A DNA stretch of 64,000 bases, from the NCBI RefSeq assembly GCF_000152785.1, contig NZ_CH672414.1, forward strand, positions 2,524,443-2,588,442, read 5' to 3'. The translations under genes and the position numbers were made by a program. This document shows positions 37,382 through 49,010 of this stretch, in pieces; the first letter of the stretch is position 1; each line of letters opens with the position of its first letter. The notes below the pieces were generated by a model. That model ran no database searches and was not told the DNA's origin. It saw nothing but the letters and a program-made list of their open reading frames with translations. The stretch is from Yoonia vestfoldensis SKA53 (GTDB lineage Bacteria > Pseudomonadota > Alphaproteobacteria > Rhodobacterales > Rhodobacteraceae).

Positions 37382-38800
37382 CTAGTCGCGGGCATAGATG
37401 TCTTCATAGCGGATAATGTCATCCTCGCCCAGATAGCTGCCGGTCTGTGCCTCGATCAGGACCACCGGCACCTTACCGGGATTTTCCAGCCGGTGCGTTG
37501 CGCCCAGCGGGATGTAGACCGATTCATTTTCGGTCAGCAGCGTCACATTGCCATCGCAAGTGACACGCGCCGTGCCTTGCACCACGATCCAATGTTCGGC
37601 CCGGTGGTGGTGCGATTGCAGCGACAGCGCGCCACCTGCATGGACGACGATCCGCTTGACCTGAAACCGATCACCGATGGTAAGGCTTTCGAACCAGCCC
37701 CAAGGGCGGTGATCCTTGGGAAAGGTGTCGGCCTGACCTGCGCCTTGGGCTTTTAGCAGCGCCACTGCCTGTTTGACGTCCTGCGCGCGGCTTTTATGGG
37801 CGATCAGCACGGCGTCGGGCATCGCAACGGCGATGATGTCCTGCAACCCGATGCCCATGATCACCTGCCCGTCGTTCTCGGACCGCAGCAGCGTGTCTGC
37901 GCAATCAATCGCATAGGCGGGGCCGGACAGCGCCAGCCCGTCATTTTCGGTTTCGCGCCAGACCGCCGCCCAATCGCCCAGGTCCGACCAACGACCAGCA
38001 TATGGGGCCACGCTCAGATTATCGGCCTGTTCCATGACCGCGTAATCAATCGAGATCGCGGGCGCGCGGTCCCATGCATCGGGTGCCAGCCGCAGAAAGC
38101 CCAGATCATGGCGCGCATCATCAACCGCCGTTTGTACCGCCTCGACCATATCCGGCGCATGCAGTGCATAGGCGACCAGAATATCCTTGACGGTGAATAA
38201 AAACAGACCCGCGTTCCATAGATACCGCCCTTCGGCCAGCATTGCGGCGGCGCGGGCGGCATCCGGTTTTTCGACAAAGCCGATCAGCGGTGCGATGCCT
38301 GCGCCGTCCTGCAAAGGCCCGCCAAGTTCCAGATAACCGTATCCGGTTTCCGCCCGATCCGGCGTGATGCCAAAGGCCACGATCTGCCCGCCTTGCGCCG
38401 CTGGCACGGCGGCCTGCACGGTCTGCGCGAACAGGGCTGCATCGGGGATCACATGGTCGGACGGGGCCACCAGCATCAGCGCGTCAGGATCGCTTTGCGC
38501 CAGATGCAATGCGGCGGCCAGAACGGCCGGGCCGGTATCGCGCCCTGTGGGTTCGATCAGCACGGCCTGCGGCGTGATCCCCAGCGCATGCATCTGCTGC
38601 ACCGCGATGAACCTGAACTGGTCTGCTGTCACGACCACGGGCGCGGCGAAACCATCGCCGGTCAGGCGCGTCAGGCTGGCCTGAAACAGGCTGTCCGCGC
38701 CTGCCAGTGGCGAAAACTGCTTGGGATAGCTTTGGCGCGACAAGGGCCAAAGCCGCGTGCCGGCACCGCCGCACAGGATAACCGGTGTAATCGTTGACAT
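37382..38800 (-). CDS. manC: Mannose-1-phosphate guanylyltransferase / mannose-6-phosphate isomerase
   Basis: This 472-residue bifunctional enzyme has the nucleotidyltransferase signature ILCGGAGTRLWPLSRQSYPKQF at about residues 8-29, EKPDAARA, and a C-terminal type II isomerase cupin (RPWGWFESLTIGDRFQVKRI, LSLQSHHHRAEHWIVVQGTA). It makes GDP-mannose from mannose-1-phosphate and can also isomerise fructose-6-phosphate to mannose-6-phosphate. The ATG at 38800 is chosen; the longer frame adds sequence outside the family. It starts 8 bases after fcl. Confidence 0.95.
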   Translation of the reverse strand: MSTITPVILCGGAGTRLWPLSRQSYPKQFSPLAGADSLFQASLTRLTGDGFAAPVVVTADQFRFIAVQQMHALGITPQAVLIEPTGRDTGPAVLAAALHLAQSDPDALMLVAPSDHVIPDAALFAQTVQAAVPAAQGGQIVAFGITPDRAETGYGYLELGGPLQDGAGIAPLIGFVEKPDAARAAAMLAEGRYLWNAGLFLFTVKDILVAYALHAPDMVEAVQTAVDDARHDLGFLRLAPDAWDRAPAISIDYAVMEQADNLSVAPYAGRWSDLGDWAAVWRETENDGLALSGPAYAIDCADTLLRSENDGQVIMGIGLQDIIAVAMPDAVLIAHKSRAQDVKQAVALLKAQGAGQADTFPKDHRPWGWFESLTIGDRFQVKRIVVHAGGALSLQSHHHRAEHWIVVQGTARVTCDGNVTLLTENESVYIPLGATHRLENPGKVPVVLIEAQTGSYLGEDDIIRYEDIYARD

Positions 38801-38808
38801 ACCCTGCC

Positions 38809-39777
38809 TTATGACGACCGCAGCGCAACACCTGCGTGATGCTGGCGTAAAACCCAACCGTAGGTTGTGTGCAAGCCCTGTTGCAAGCTGATCTTTGGCA
38901 CCCAGCCCAGACGTTGCATCCGCGCACAATCCAGCAATTTGCGCGGCGTGCCGTCCGGCTTGGTCGTGTCGCAGACGATCTGGCCGGTGAAGCCTGTCAC
39001 ATCGGCGATCATCCGTGCCAGATCAATAATGCTGATATCCGTCCCCCACCCGATGTTCAGATGGCTTTGCATGGGTTGCGTTTCGGTGGCCAGAATGGTG
39101 GCATCCAGCCCCATCACAAAGACGGCGGCGGCGGCCAGATCATCGACATGCAGGAATTCGCGCCGTGGCGTGCCGCTGCCCCAGATCGTCACGTGGTCTG
39201 CCCCGCTTTGCACCGCGTCATGGAACCGTGCCAGAAGGGCGGGCAGGACATGCGCATTGTCGGGGTGAAAATTATCGCCCGGGCCATACAGGTTTGTCGG
39301 CATGATTGACCGGTAATCGGTGCCATGCTGCCGGTTATAGCTTTCGCATAGTTTGATCGCGGCGATCTTGGCGATGGCATAGGGGGCGTTGGTGGGTTCC
39401 AGCAGACCGGTCAGCAAGGCATCTTCGGTGATCGGCTGTGGCGCATCGCGCGGATAGATACACGATGATCCCAGCTGCAACAGGCGCCGGACGCCCGCGC
39501 TATGGGCGGCATGGATCACGTTGGCCGCGATCAACAGGTTATCGTGGATGAAATCCGCCGGATAGGTCGCATTCGCCATGATCCCGCCGACACGGGCGGC
39601 GGCCAGCACCACGGCATCGGGGCGCTGGGCCTGCATGAAATCGCGCACGGCGCGTTGGTCGGTCAGGTCAAGCTGCTGTCTGTCCGCCGTGATCAGATCA
39701 TGCCCGCCGGTTATCGCCAGATGCCGCAGGATCGCGCTGCCGACCATGCCGGTGTGACCCGCGATATAGATGCGCAT
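38809..39777 (-). CDS. fcl: GDP-L-fucose synthase
   Basis: This 322-residue bifunctional epimerase/reductase converts GDP-4-keto-6-deoxy-D-mannose to GDP-L-fucose with NADPH. The N-terminal Rossmann motif is [13 protein letters not shown], the catalytic serine/cysteine region is [21 protein letters not shown], and the YxxxK lies in [18 protein letters not shown]. The later segment [23 protein letters not shown] is a family hallmark. The ATG at 39777 follows gmd by 4 bases. It would act directly after Gmd. Confidence 0.96.
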   Translation of the reverse strand: MRIYIAGHTGMVGSAILRHLAITGGHDLITADRQQLDLTDQRAVRDFMQAQRPDAVVLAAARVGGIMANATYPADFIHDNLLIAANVIHAAHSAGVRRLLQLGSSCIYPRDAPQPITEDALLTGLLEPTNAPYAIAKIAAIKLCESYNRQHGTDYRSIMPTNLYGPGDNFHPDNAHVLPALLARFHDAVQSGADHVTIWGSGTPRREFLHVDDLAAAAVFVMGLDATILATETQPMQSHLNIGWGTDISIIDLARMIADVTGFTGQIVCDTTKPDGTPRKLLDCARMQRLGWVPKISLQQGLHTTYGWVLRQHHAGVALRSS

Positions 39778-39781
39778 CCGC

Positions 39782-40903
39782 CTAGCCCCGCATCGCCATC
39801 GGCAGGTCCAGCCCGCAATCACGCAACACGGCCTGACGGCGCGCGGCGCGGTAATCTTCGGCGACCATTTCGGCACACATCTGCCGCGCGCTGATCTGCG
39901 GCGTCCAGCCCAGCTGTTTGCGCGCCTTGGACGGATCGCCCAGCAGGCTTTCCACCTCGGCGGGGCGGTAATAGCGCGGGTCGATCCGCATGATCGTATC
40001 ACCGACGCGGACCTTTGGCGCCAGATCGCTGCGCACGGCGGTCACTACGGCGGTTTCGGCGCGCCCCGTGCCGGTGAAATCCAGATCAAGCCCCAGTTCT
40101 GCCGCAGACCAGCGGATGAAATCGCGCACCGAATGTTGCACGCCGCTGGCGATGACGTAATCCTCGGGCTGGTCTTGTTGCAGCATCATCCACTGCATGC
40201 GGACATAATCCTTGGCATGGCCCCAGTCGCGCAAAGCGTCGATATTGCCCATATAAAGGCAGTTTTCCAGCCCCAGCGCGATATTGGCCAGCCCGCGCGT
40301 GATCTTGCGGGTGACAAAGGTTTCGCCGCGCCTTGGGCTTTCGTGGTTGAACAGGATGCCGTTGCAGGCATGCAGGCCATAAGCTTCGCGGTAGTTGACG
40401 CAGATCCAATAGGCATAAAGTTTTGCCACACCATACGGGCTGCGCGGATGAAACGGCGTTGTTTCGGTCTGCGGCGATTGCGTGACCTGCCCGTAAAGTT
40501 CCGAGGTGGACGCCTGATAGAACCGCGTTTTGCGTTCCAGCCCCAGAAAACGGATCGCCTCGAGCAGACGCAGCGTGCCTAGCGCATCCACATCGGCAGT
40601 ATATTCGGGGGCTTCGAAACTGACCGCGACATGGGATTGCGCGCCAAGGTTATACACCTCGTCCGGTTGCACCTGTGCGATGATCCGCGTCAGGTTGGAT
40701 GCATCGGTCAGATCGCCGTAATGCAGCACGAAACGGGGATTGTCGGTCTGCGGGTCCTGATAGATATGATCGACCCGCGCGGTATTGAGGCTGGAGGCGC
40801 GGCGCTTGATCCCGTGCACCTCGTATCCTTTGGCCAGCAGGAATTCCGCAAGATAGGACCCGTCTTGCCCGGTAACGCCGGTGATCAGCGCGCGTTTCGC
40901 CAT
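39782..40903 (-). CDS. gmd: GDP-mannose 4,6-dehydratase
   Basis: This 373-residue enzyme converts GDP-D-mannose to GDP-4-keto-6-deoxy-D-mannose. The NADP site is [19 protein letters not shown], followed by [20 protein letters not shown]. The catalytic region has STSELYG and the YxxxK in [13 protein letters not shown], plus [16 protein letters not shown]. The ATG at 40903 is used; a TTG at 40921 would add six residues. It is the first gene of the operon. A small inverted repeat (CAAGGT...ACCTTG) lies at 40919-40940 just upstream. Confidence 0.96.
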   Translation of the reverse strand: MAKRALITGVTGQDGSYLAEFLLAKGYEVHGIKRRASSLNTARVDHIYQDPQTDNPRFVLHYGDLTDASNLTRIIAQVQPDEVYNLGAQSHVAVSFEAPEYTADVDALGTLRLLEAIRFLGLERKTRFYQASTSELYGQVTQSPQTETTPFHPRSPYGVAKLYAYWICVNYREAYGLHACNGILFNHESPRRGETFVTRKITRGLANIALGLENCLYMGNIDALRDWGHAKDYVRMQWMMLQQDQPEDYVIASGVQHSVRDFIRWSAAELGLDLDFTGTGRAETAVVTAVRSDLAPKVRVGDTIMRIDPRYYRPAEVESLLGDPSKARKQLGWTPQISARQMCAEMVAEDYRAARRQAVLRDCGLDLPMAMRG

Positions 40904-41046
40904 CAGCCTGTAATGTTGCAAGGTTCAGTTAACCACCTTGTGGCCAATCAGGCTTAAGGATTGATTAACGTCGCAACGGTGGTGCAGGGGGGATTTAAAC
41001 ATTCGGGTATAAATTGCGGCATCCCCATCCTGAAAGGTGCTGTTCG

Positions 41047-41802
41047 ATGTCCGACCAATCCCCCCGCCTGTCCTTGCCGTTCATCCTGCCTGCGCAGGCG
41101 CAAAAGCATGTCACCCATAACGAGGCGATCGAACTGCTGGATCTGATCGTGCAACTGGCGCTGGTGTCGGTATAGCAGGTCACGCCGCCTGCAACCCCGC
41201 AAGACGGGCAGGCCTGGGCGGTGCCACCCGGCGCCACGGGCGATTGGGCAGGGCAGGACGGCATGATTGCGACATGGCGGGGCGGGGGGTGGCTGTTTGT
41301 TGCGCCACAGGACGGCTGGGTCGCTTGGGTTGGTGAGGCGGCGGCCTTGCATATATGGTCTGGCGGGGTGTGGACCGCGCAGGGTGATTTGCAAAACCTG
41401 CCCGGCATCGGGATCAACAGCACGGCTGATCCGGTCAACCGGCTGAGCCTGCGCGCGCCTGCAGCCCTGTTCGACAACGAAGGTGCGGGCCATCAGATCA
41501 AGATCAACAAGGCGACCGCTGCCGATACCGGGGCGGTGCTGTTCCAGACCGGCTATGGCGGGCGGGCTGAACTGGGGCTAGCGGGCAATGACGATTTCAG
41601 CATCAAGGTATCGCCCGACGGGACAACATGGCGAGCTGCGATCACCATTGCGGCTGCCACGGGGCGCGTGCAGCTGGCAGATGTTCTTCAGATTGCGCCA
41701 AGCGGTGTGCCTGCAACCTCTGGTGCGGGTGATATCTATTTTGATTCTGCAACTGCAAAGCTGCGTTGCTATGACGGGACCACCTGGCACGATCTGTTTT
41801 GA
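41047..41802 (+). pseudogene. DUF2793 gene interrupted by an amber stop at codon 43
   Basis: The ATG at 41047 (with AAAGG upstream and a TATAAA at 41008-41013) begins SDQSPRLSLPFILPAQAQKH and VTHNEAIELLDLIVQ, the start of DUF2793 proteins. The frame meets TAG at 41173-41175, then continues without a shift into TPPATPQDGQAWAVPPGATG and on to 41802. One base change (TAG from CAG or GAG) would restore a 251-residue protein. DUF2793 proteins occur in phage-like and gene-transfer-agent particle contexts (my recollection, unverified). The downstream part could be translated from an internal start, but this is not obvious. Confidence 0.8.
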
Positions 41803-41810
41803 ACAGATCG
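41790..41810 (+). terminator. Hairpin over the stop of the DUF2793 gene
   Basis: CGATCTGTT (41790-41798) pairs perfectly with AACAGATCG (41802-41810) around TTG, enclosing the TGA stop. No T-run follows, so termination is uncertain. Confidence 0.35.
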
Positions 41811-42009
41811 CATGGCGGGACGCGACAAAGGCAGGATCGGCGACGGTCCGGTCTTTGGGTTTTTGCAGTGAATTTATCAGAAAAATGACAGAAACGTGGG
41901 CAAACCGCGCCCCGTCTGCGTCATGCGGTCCATATCGGGGCTTCACAACCCGATTCTGGTCGCATGGCGCTTGCGACACCGTAGGACGTCTGCTACATCG
42001 CGCAAGATT

Positions 42010-42039
42010 TTGACGCTTTCGTGTGAACGAAGGCTTAAT
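42010..42039 (+). promoter_or_regulatory. Candidate sigma-70 promoter of the ATP synthase operon
   Basis: TTGACG (42010-42015) and CTTAAT (42034-42039) are 18 bases apart, and the latter could instead be read as TTAATA. The rest of the gene-free stretch 41811-42106 shows no other feature I can name. The leader would be about 60 bases. Confidence 0.5.
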
Positions 42040-42106
42040 AAGCCGCCCCTTTGCTGCCCTTTTTCGGGTCGTCGTAAAGCTGGGCCAAGACATCGGAAGG
42101 GTGGAC

Positions 42107-42667
42107 GTGTCCGAAACTGCTGGTATCTCCACGGGCATCGCCGCGCGCTATGCGACGGCTGTGTTTGACCTTGCCAAGGAAGGCAAGGACATCAAGGCAT
42201 TGGAAACGGATGTCGCGGCATTGCAGGCCGCCATCGCTGACAGTGCAGATTTCACGACATTGCTGACATCGCCGCTGTATAACCGCGATGAACAGGGCGC
42301 AGCCGTGACAGCCATCGCGAAAAAGATGGGCCTGTCGACGACTGTCAGTAATGTGTTGTCGCTTTTGGTGGCCAAGCGGCGGTTGTTCGTGCTGCCGCAT
42401 ATGCTGGCTGTCCTTCAGGACCGTCTGGCCGACGAGCGCGGCGAAATGACTGCCGAAGTCACGACTGCAAAGTCCCTGACAAAAGCGCAGAGCGACAAGC
42501 TTGCCAAAACGCTTTCGGGCCAAGTCGGCAAAACCGTCACCATCAAGCAAACCGTCGATGAAAGTATCATTGGCGGTCTTATCGTAAAAATGGGCTCTCG
42601 GATGATCGACACGTCGATCGCCGCCAAGCTCAATGCACTCCAGAACACCATGAAAGAGGTCGGATAA
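42107..42667 (+). CDS. atpH: ATP synthase F1 delta subunit
   Basis: This 186-residue subunit of the F1 stator connects F1 to the peripheral stalk. The N-terminus [24 protein letters not shown] is the conserved start of the family, and [25 protein letters not shown] is the conserved C-terminal segment. The GTG at 42107 with GGAAGGG upstream is chosen over a longer frame that begins at 42023 and adds unrelated residues. The stop overlaps the atpA start (TAATG). Confidence 0.95.
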   Translation: MSETAGISTGIAARYATAVFDLAKEGKDIKALETDVAALQAAIADSADFTTLLTSPLYNRDEQGAAVTAIAKKMGLSTTVSNVLSLLVAKRRLFVLPHMLAVLQDRLADERGEMTAEVTTAKSLTKAQSDKLAKTLSGQVGKTVTIKQTVDESIIGGLIVKMGSRMIDTSIAAKLNALQNTMKEVG

Positions 42668-44202
42668 TGGCGATCCAAGCGTCGGAAATCTCTGCGATCC
42701 TGAAGGACCAGATCAAGAACTTCGGTCAAGATGCCGAAGTGGCCGAAGTTGGCCGTGTGCTGAGCGTGGGCGACGGCATTGCCCGCGTCTACGGGCTGGA
42801 CAATGTGCAGGCCGGTGAAATGGTCGAATTCCCTGGCGGTATCCGCGGGATGGCTTTGAACCTTGAAACCGATAACGTCGGTGTCGTGATCTTCGGGTCC
42901 GACCGCGAGATCAAGGAAGGCGATGTCGTCAAGCGGACCAAATCCATCGTGGACGTTCCGATTGGTGATGAACTTTTGGGTCGCGTCGTGGACGGTCTGG
43001 GCAATCCGCTGGATGGCAAGGGCCCGATCAAGACGACCAAGCGCGCCGTTGCAGACAGCAAGGCCCCCGGCATCATCCCGCGCAAATCGGTGCATGAGCC
43101 GATGGCGACAGGTCTGAAATCGGTTGACGCGATGATCCCGATTGGCCGTGGCCAGCGCGAATTGATCATTGGTGACCGCCAGACAGGCAAAACCGCCGTG
43201 GCGCTGGATACGATCCTGAACCAGAAATCGTATAACGACGCTGCCACCAACGAATATGACAAGCTGTATTGCGTTTATGTCGCCATCGGCCAGAAACGGT
43301 CCACCGTGGCGCAGCTGGTGAAAAAGCTCGAAGAATCGGGCGCCATCGAATACACGATCGTCGTCGCGGCCACGGCATCCGACCCCGCGCCAATGCAGTT
43401 TCTGGCACCCTATGCCGCGACCGCAATGGCCGAACATTTCCGCGACAATGGCCGCCATGCGCTGATCATCTATGATGATTTGTCCAAGCAGGCCGTGTCC
43501 TATCGCCAGATGTCGCTGCTGCTGCGTCGCCCACCAGGACGTGAAGCCTACCCAGGTGACGTGTTCTATCTGCACTCACGTCTGCTGGAACGGTCCGCGA
43601 AGCTGAACGAAGACAACGGAGCAGGGTCTTTGACCGCGCTGCCGATCATCGAAACCCAAGGCGGCGACGTTTCGGCGTTTATTCCAACCAACGTGATTTC
43701 GATCACCGATGGTCAGATCTTCCTTGAAACCGAATTGTTCTATCAAGGTATCCGCCCTGCTGTGAACACCGGTCTGTCGGTGTCGCGCGTTGGGTCCAGC
43801 GCGCAGACCAATGCGATGAAATCTGTCGCAGGTCCGGTGAAACTGGAATTGGCACAATACCGCGAAATGGCGGCCTTTGCGCAGTTCGGCTCCGATCTGG
43901 ATGCCGCGACCCAACAATTGCTGAACCGTGGCGCGCGCCTGACCGAATTGATGAAGCAGCCGCAATATTCGCCGCTGACCAATGCGGAAATCGTTTGCGT
44001 GATCTATGCTGGCACCAAGGGTTATCTGGACAAGATCTCTGTCAAGGATGTTGGCCGGTTCGAGGCTGGTCTGCTGAAATACCTGCGGACCACCGGCAAG
44101 GACGTGCTGGACATGATCACCAAAGAAGATCCAAAGATCAAAGGTGACGCAGAAGCCAAGATCAAGGCCGCTCTGGACGCATACGCCGCCGACTTCGCGT
44201 AA
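42667..44202 (+). CDS. atpA: ATP synthase F1 alpha subunit
   Basis: This 511-residue subunit has a Walker [12 protein letters not shown] at about residues 169-179 and the signature [17 protein letters not shown] near residue 366. It carries the non-catalytic nucleotide sites of the F1 hexamer. It is the second gene of the operon, coupled to atpH. The sequence is complete and of normal length, with no anomaly. Confidence 0.98.
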   Translation: MAIQASEISAILKDQIKNFGQDAEVAEVGRVLSVGDGIARVYGLDNVQAGEMVEFPGGIRGMALNLETDNVGVVIFGSDREIKEGDVVKRTKSIVDVPIGDELLGRVVDGLGNPLDGKGPIKTTKRAVADSKAPGIIPRKSVHEPMATGLKSVDAMIPIGRGQRELIIGDRQTGKTAVALDTILNQKSYNDAATNEYDKLYCVYVAIGQKRSTVAQLVKKLEESGAIEYTIVVAATASDPAPMQFLAPYAATAMAEHFRDNGRHALIIYDDLSKQAVSYRQMSLLLRRPPGREAYPGDVFYLHSRLLERSAKLNEDNGAGSLTALPIIETQGGDVSAFIPTNVISITDGQIFLETELFYQGIRPAVNTGLSVSRVGSSAQTNAMKSVAGPVKLELAQYREMAAFAQFGSDLDAATQQLLNRGARLTELMKQPQYSPLTNAEIVCVIYAGTKGYLDKISVKDVGRFEAGLLKYLRTTGKDVLDMITKEDPKIKGDAEAKIKAALDAYAADFA

Positions 44203-44226
44203 TCCCTGAGATAAGGAGACGAAAAC

Positions 44227-45099
44227 GTGCCTAATCTTAAGGATCTCAAGAACCGGATTGCGTCGGTCAAATCGACCCGCAAGATCACCAAGGCCATGCA
44301 GATGGTCGCGGCAGCAAAACTGCGCCGCGCCCAAGATGCGGCCGAGGCGTCGCGCCCTTATACCGAACGGTTCACCGCCGTGATGGCGCAGCTTGCGGCA
44401 TCGGTGGGCGGGTCGGATAGCGCGCCGAAATTGCTGTCGGGAACCGGCGGCGATCAGGTGCATCTGCTGATCGTGATGACTGCCGAACGCGGTCTTTGCG
44501 GTGGTTTCAACAGCAACATCACCAAGCTGGCGAAAGTCCATGCGCAAAAATTGCTGGCCCAAGGCAAGACCGTCAAGATCCTGACGGTCGGCAAGAAAGG
44601 CCGCGATGCGCTCAAGCGGGAATTCGGCAGCTATGCTGTCGGTCACATCGACCTGTCCGCGGTCAAGCGTGTAGGTTACGTCAACGCGCAGGACATCGCG
44701 CGCGACGTGCTGGCACGTTTCGACGGTGGCGAATACGACATCGCGACGATCTTTTTCGCGCGGTTCGAAAACGTCGTCACACAGCACCCGACGGCGCAGC
44801 AGATTATCCCTGCTAAGTTCGAACAGGCGGCTGATGCGGATGTGACCTTGTACGACTACGAACCCGGTGAAGAGGAAATCCTTGCCGATCTGTTGCCGCG
44901 CGGCGTGGCCACGGCTATTTTCAGCGCGCTGCTGGAAAATGCCGCGTCCGAACAGGGCGCGCGGATGTCCGCCATGGACAACGCGACCCGCAACGCAGGC
45001 GAGATGATCGACAAGCTGACCATCCAGTACAACCGTTCACGTCAGGCCGTCATCACGAACGAGCTGATTGAAATCATTTCGGGCGCGGAAGCGCTCTAG
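44227..45099 (+). CDS. atpG: ATP synthase F1 gamma subunit
   Basis: This 290-residue central stalk subunit begins [35 protein letters not shown]-like sequence and ends with the other half of the coiled coil ([33 protein letters not shown]). Rotation of this subunit drives conformational change in the catalytic sites. A GTG start at 44227 with AAGGAG upstream is used. It lies between atpA and atpD as usual. Confidence 0.97.
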   Translation: MPNLKDLKNRIASVKSTRKITKAMQMVAAAKLRRAQDAAEASRPYTERFTAVMAQLAASVGGSDSAPKLLSGTGGDQVHLLIVMTAERGLCGGFNSNITKLAKVHAQKLLAQGKTVKILTVGKKGRDALKREFGSYAVGHIDLSAVKRVGYVNAQDIARDVLARFDGGEYDIATIFFARFENVVTQHPTAQQIIPAKFEQAADADVTLYDYEPGEEEILADLLPRGVATAIFSALLENAASEQGARMSAMDNATRNAGEMIDKLTIQYNRSRQAVITNELIEIISGAEAL

Positions 45100-46542
<1,443 letters not shown>

Positions 46543-46554
46543 GGAGCTGCCGAT

Positions 46555-46980
46555 ATGGCAAATGTACAATTCGATCTCGTCTCGCCAGAGCGCCGTCTGG
46601 CCTCTGTCGCGGCGAGCGAGGTACGCATTCCCGCAACGGAAGGCGACATGACCGCGATGGCCAACCATCTGCCAACGATCACCACCCTGCGCCCCGGCGT
46701 CTTGGTGGTGGTGCATGATGGCGGCGCGGACGAATATGTCGTCTCCGGCGGTTTTGCCGAAATCAGCGCGGAATCCGTGTCGGTGCTGGCCGAACAGGCC
46801 CTGCCAAAGGGTGAAGTGACGCAAGGCATCTATGACCAGATGGTTGCAGATGCCGAAGCGGCGCTGAAAGCTGCGCGGGCCGATGCAACAGGCGACGATG
46901 GCAAGGCGGTCGATGCGGCCAAGGCGCTGTCCGACACTGTGGCCATCGGTGCTGCCATCGGTCTGACCACCCGGGTCTGA
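46555..46980 (+). CDS. atpC: ATP synthase F1 epsilon subunit
   Basis: This 141-residue subunit has the N-terminal beta-sandwich (VQFDLVSPERRLASVAASEVRIPATEGDMTAM-like) and a C-terminal helical part rich in Ala. It regulates F1 rotation and is attached to gamma. It is the last gene of atpHAGDC; F0 genes are not in this window, as is common in Rhodobacteraceae. A strong terminator follows. Confidence 0.95.
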   Translation: MANVQFDLVSPERRLASVAASEVRIPATEGDMTAMANHLPTITTLRPGVLVVVHDGGADEYVVSGGFAEISAESVSVLAEQALPKGEVTQGIYDQMVADAEAALKAARADATGDDGKAVDAAKALSDTVAIGAAIGLTTRV

Positions 46981-47000
46981 ACCCCGCAATCCCAAAAACA

Positions 47001-47027
47001 AAGGCCCCGCATTGCGGGGCCTTTTGC
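47001..47027 (+). terminator. Rho-independent terminator of the ATP synthase operon
   Basis: AAGGCCCCGC and GCGGGGCCTT form a perfect 10-bp stem with an ATT loop (47001-47023), followed by TT and a T-rich stretch. It ends the atp transcript and can also act on the minus strand after the convergent tetR gene. Confidence 0.9.
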
Positions 47028-47049
47028 GTTTCGCGCAGGGCTGAAATTT

Positions 47050-47670
47050 CTAGGCCGCGTCATTGCCACCGAACGGCCACGCCGTTGCCAACAAATTTGG
47101 CAGGATATCGGCTGCAAAATCATCCGGCGTGATGCCATCGAAAAGGTATTTTGCCTTTCCGTCGAGCGCGAGACTCGCAATGCCATGGATCGACGACCAG
47201 ACGATGAAAATCTGTGCCATCCGGTCTGCTGTCGGGTCACGCCGTGCGATGGTCTTTGCAAAATCTGACAATGCCTGCGTGCTGGCCTGCGCGTAACGCG
47301 GGTCGTCGCGGTTGACCAGATCAGGCCGGAACATCAGCCGAAACCGCCCCGGATAGGCAAGCGCGAACCGCACATAGGCCAGCGCAAGCCGCTGCAAATC
47401 AGCGCCCGCGTTGTCGCTGGTCGTCACCGCGTTCAGTGCTGCGCCAAGGCTGCCATAGCCCAACAATGCCACTTCGGTCAAAAGACCGGTGGCCGACCCG
47501 AAATGATGCGCAGGTGCGCCGATGGACACGCCCGCCCTGCGGGCCGCCTCGCGCAAAGAAAAGCCTTCGACCCCCTTTTCACGGATGATCGCGTCAGCCG
47601 CTTCGATCAGCGCCTCTTTCAAATTGCCGTGATGATAGCCGCTTTTGGCCGGTGTATCGGGATTTTCCAT
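47050..47670 (-). CDS. TetR family transcriptional regulator
   Basis: This 206-residue regulator has the helix-turn-helix GFSLREAARRAGVSIGAPAHHF at about residues 40-61. Its C-terminal domain (AYVRFALAYPGRFRLMFRPDL, WSSIHGIASLALDG) is again of the WHG type and resembles the repressor at 19088-19741. It diverges from the SDR gene, so it probably controls the SDR/DoxX-like pair. I could not find a clear inverted repeat in the 72-base gap 47671-47742. Confidence 0.9.
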   Translation of the reverse strand: MENPDTPAKSGYHHGNLKEALIEAADAIIREKGVEGFSLREAARRAGVSIGAPAHHFGSATGLLTEVALLGYGSLGAALNAVTTSDNAGADLQRLALAYVRFALAYPGRFRLMFRPDLVNRDDPRYAQASTQALSDFAKTIARRDPTADRMAQIFIVWSSIHGIASLALDGKAKYLFDGITPDDFAADILPNLLATAWPFGGNDAA

Positions 47671-47742
47671 CTATGCAGTGTTCAAATTGCCTGTTAGTGC
47701 CATCTTAGCGTTGTTCAGATAGTGATCAAAAAGGAGTAAACC

Positions 47743-48570
47743 ATGAAAACCTGGCTTATAACAGGTGCAAACCGCGGGCTTGGCCGCGCTTTTGCGCAGG
47801 CGGCTTTGCAGCGGGGCGACCGTGTCGCAGCGACGGCGCGCAACATTGATACGCTTGACGATCTAAGGTCCCGCTTTGGCGACCAAATGGTGGCGATCCC
47901 GCTGGATGTCACGGATCGCGCGGCGTGCTTTGCTGCCGTGGAACAGGCCTGCGCGGCCTTTGGATCGCTTGACGTGGTCATCAACAATGCGGGCTATGGT
48001 CTGTTCGGGATGATCGAAGAACTGACCGAGGCTGAAATGCGCGCCCAGATGGAGGTTAATTTTTTTGGGCTTTTCCATATGACACAGGCTGTCCTGCCGG
48101 TGCTGCGCGCCCAAGGCGCTGGCCATATCATCCAGATGTCGACTGTTGGCGGTGTGATCACCTTCCCGAATCTTGGGGGCTATCACGCCTCAAAATGGGC
48201 GGTCGAAGGGTTTAGCGACGCCTTGGCCAAAGAGGTCGCGGGCCATGGGATCAAGGTCACTTTGGTCGAACCCGGACCCTATGCCACGGATTGGGCGGGG
48301 GCGTCAGCCACGCATGCGACACACATGGCCGAGTATGATCCGGTCCGTGCCGCCCTTGCAGCACAGCAGTTGCCGCCCGAACTGTACGGCGATCCCGCAG
48401 CGGTCGGGCCTGCCATTCTGAAACTGGCTGACGCAGATCAGCCGCCACTGCGACTCTTCCTTGGGGTGGTGCCAACGATGATGGTGGCCCCAGTTTATGC
48501 AAACAGGCTTGCTGAATGGGATGCCTGGACAGATGTCGCGGTAGCTGCGACGCAGGTGCAAAATGGTTGA
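47743..48570 (+). CDS. Short-chain dehydrogenase/reductase
   Basis: This 275-residue classical SDR has the cofactor site LITGANRGLGRAFA (residues 5-18), NNAGYG, the catalytic serine in MSTVGG and YHASKWAVEGF carrying the YxxxK. It is NAD(P)-dependent; the substrate is not predictable. It has a strong AAGGAG site. It overlaps the following membrane-protein gene by 8 bases and diverges from a TetR gene, so it is likely induced by a small molecule. Confidence 0.92.
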   Translation: MKTWLITGANRGLGRAFAQAALQRGDRVAATARNIDTLDDLRSRFGDQMVAIPLDVTDRAACFAAVEQACAAFGSLDVVINNAGYGLFGMIEELTEAEMRAQMEVNFFGLFHMTQAVLPVLRAQGAGHIIQMSTVGGVITFPNLGGYHASKWAVEGFSDALAKEVAGHGIKVTLVEPGPYATDWAGASATHATHMAEYDPVRAALAAQQLPPELYGDPAAVGPAILKLADADQPPLRLFLGVVPTMMVAPVYANRLAEWDAWTDVAVAATQVQNG

Positions 48571-48976
48571 CCGCCACCTGAATCGCCGCCGTGCGGTAGA
48601 TTGGGCGCTGACCGGCGTTGTGGCGTTGGTGATGATCGGCGGTGGTGCAGCGCATTTCGCAGCACCGCAGGGGTTTGCCGCCTTGGTGCCGTCGTTTCTG
48701 CCAGCCGTGCCGGTCATTCTGGCGGCAGGCGCGGTGCAGATCATGATCGGGATAGCGGCCTTGGTGCCGCGCAGCCGCAGCTGGGGCGGCCTTGCCTTTG
48801 CCGCCCTGTGCGCGGCGTATCTGCCGCTGCACCTGTGGGATTTCATCCGCTCCGACCCTGTCTTTGCGCCACCCGTCGCCGCCACGATCCGCTGTGCTGT
48901 ACAGGGCCTGTTCATCTGGGCAGGTCTGGCCCTGTGGCGCAGGACAGACCGTGCGGCACCAAGACTGGCCGAATAA
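48563..48976 (+). CDS. DoxX-like small membrane protein
   Basis: This 137-residue protein has four predicted transmembrane segments (about 13-33, 41-62, 70-91 and 105-125). Its pattern AAHFAAPQGFAALVPSFLP with an A/G-rich hydrophobic core resembles the DoxX/SURF4-type family. No specific function can be named. The start overlaps the end of the SDR gene, so the two are co-expressed. Confidence 0.7.
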   Translation: MVDRHLNRRRAVDWALTGVVALVMIGGGAAHFAAPQGFAALVPSFLPAVPVILAAGAVQIMIGIAALVPRSRSWGGLAFAALCAAYLPLHLWDFIRSDPVFAPPVAATIRCAVQGLFIWAGLALWRRTDRAAPRLAE

Positions 48977-49005
48977 AAACGACTGCCCCGTCCGGCGGGG
49001 CAGTC
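48974..49005 (-). terminator. Terminator of prs (bidirectional hairpin)
   Basis: GACTGCCCCG (48981-48990) pairs with CGGGGCAGTC (48996-49005) around a TCCGG loop. On the minus strand the hairpin is followed by GTTTTTATT, a good T-run for prs; on the plus strand the T-run is lacking. Confidence 0.75.
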
Positions 49006-49010
49006 TGGGG

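Noticed and set aside
47671-47742. Operator for the second TetR gene
   Set aside because: No convincing inverted repeat was found; only TGTTCA occurring twice in the same direction.
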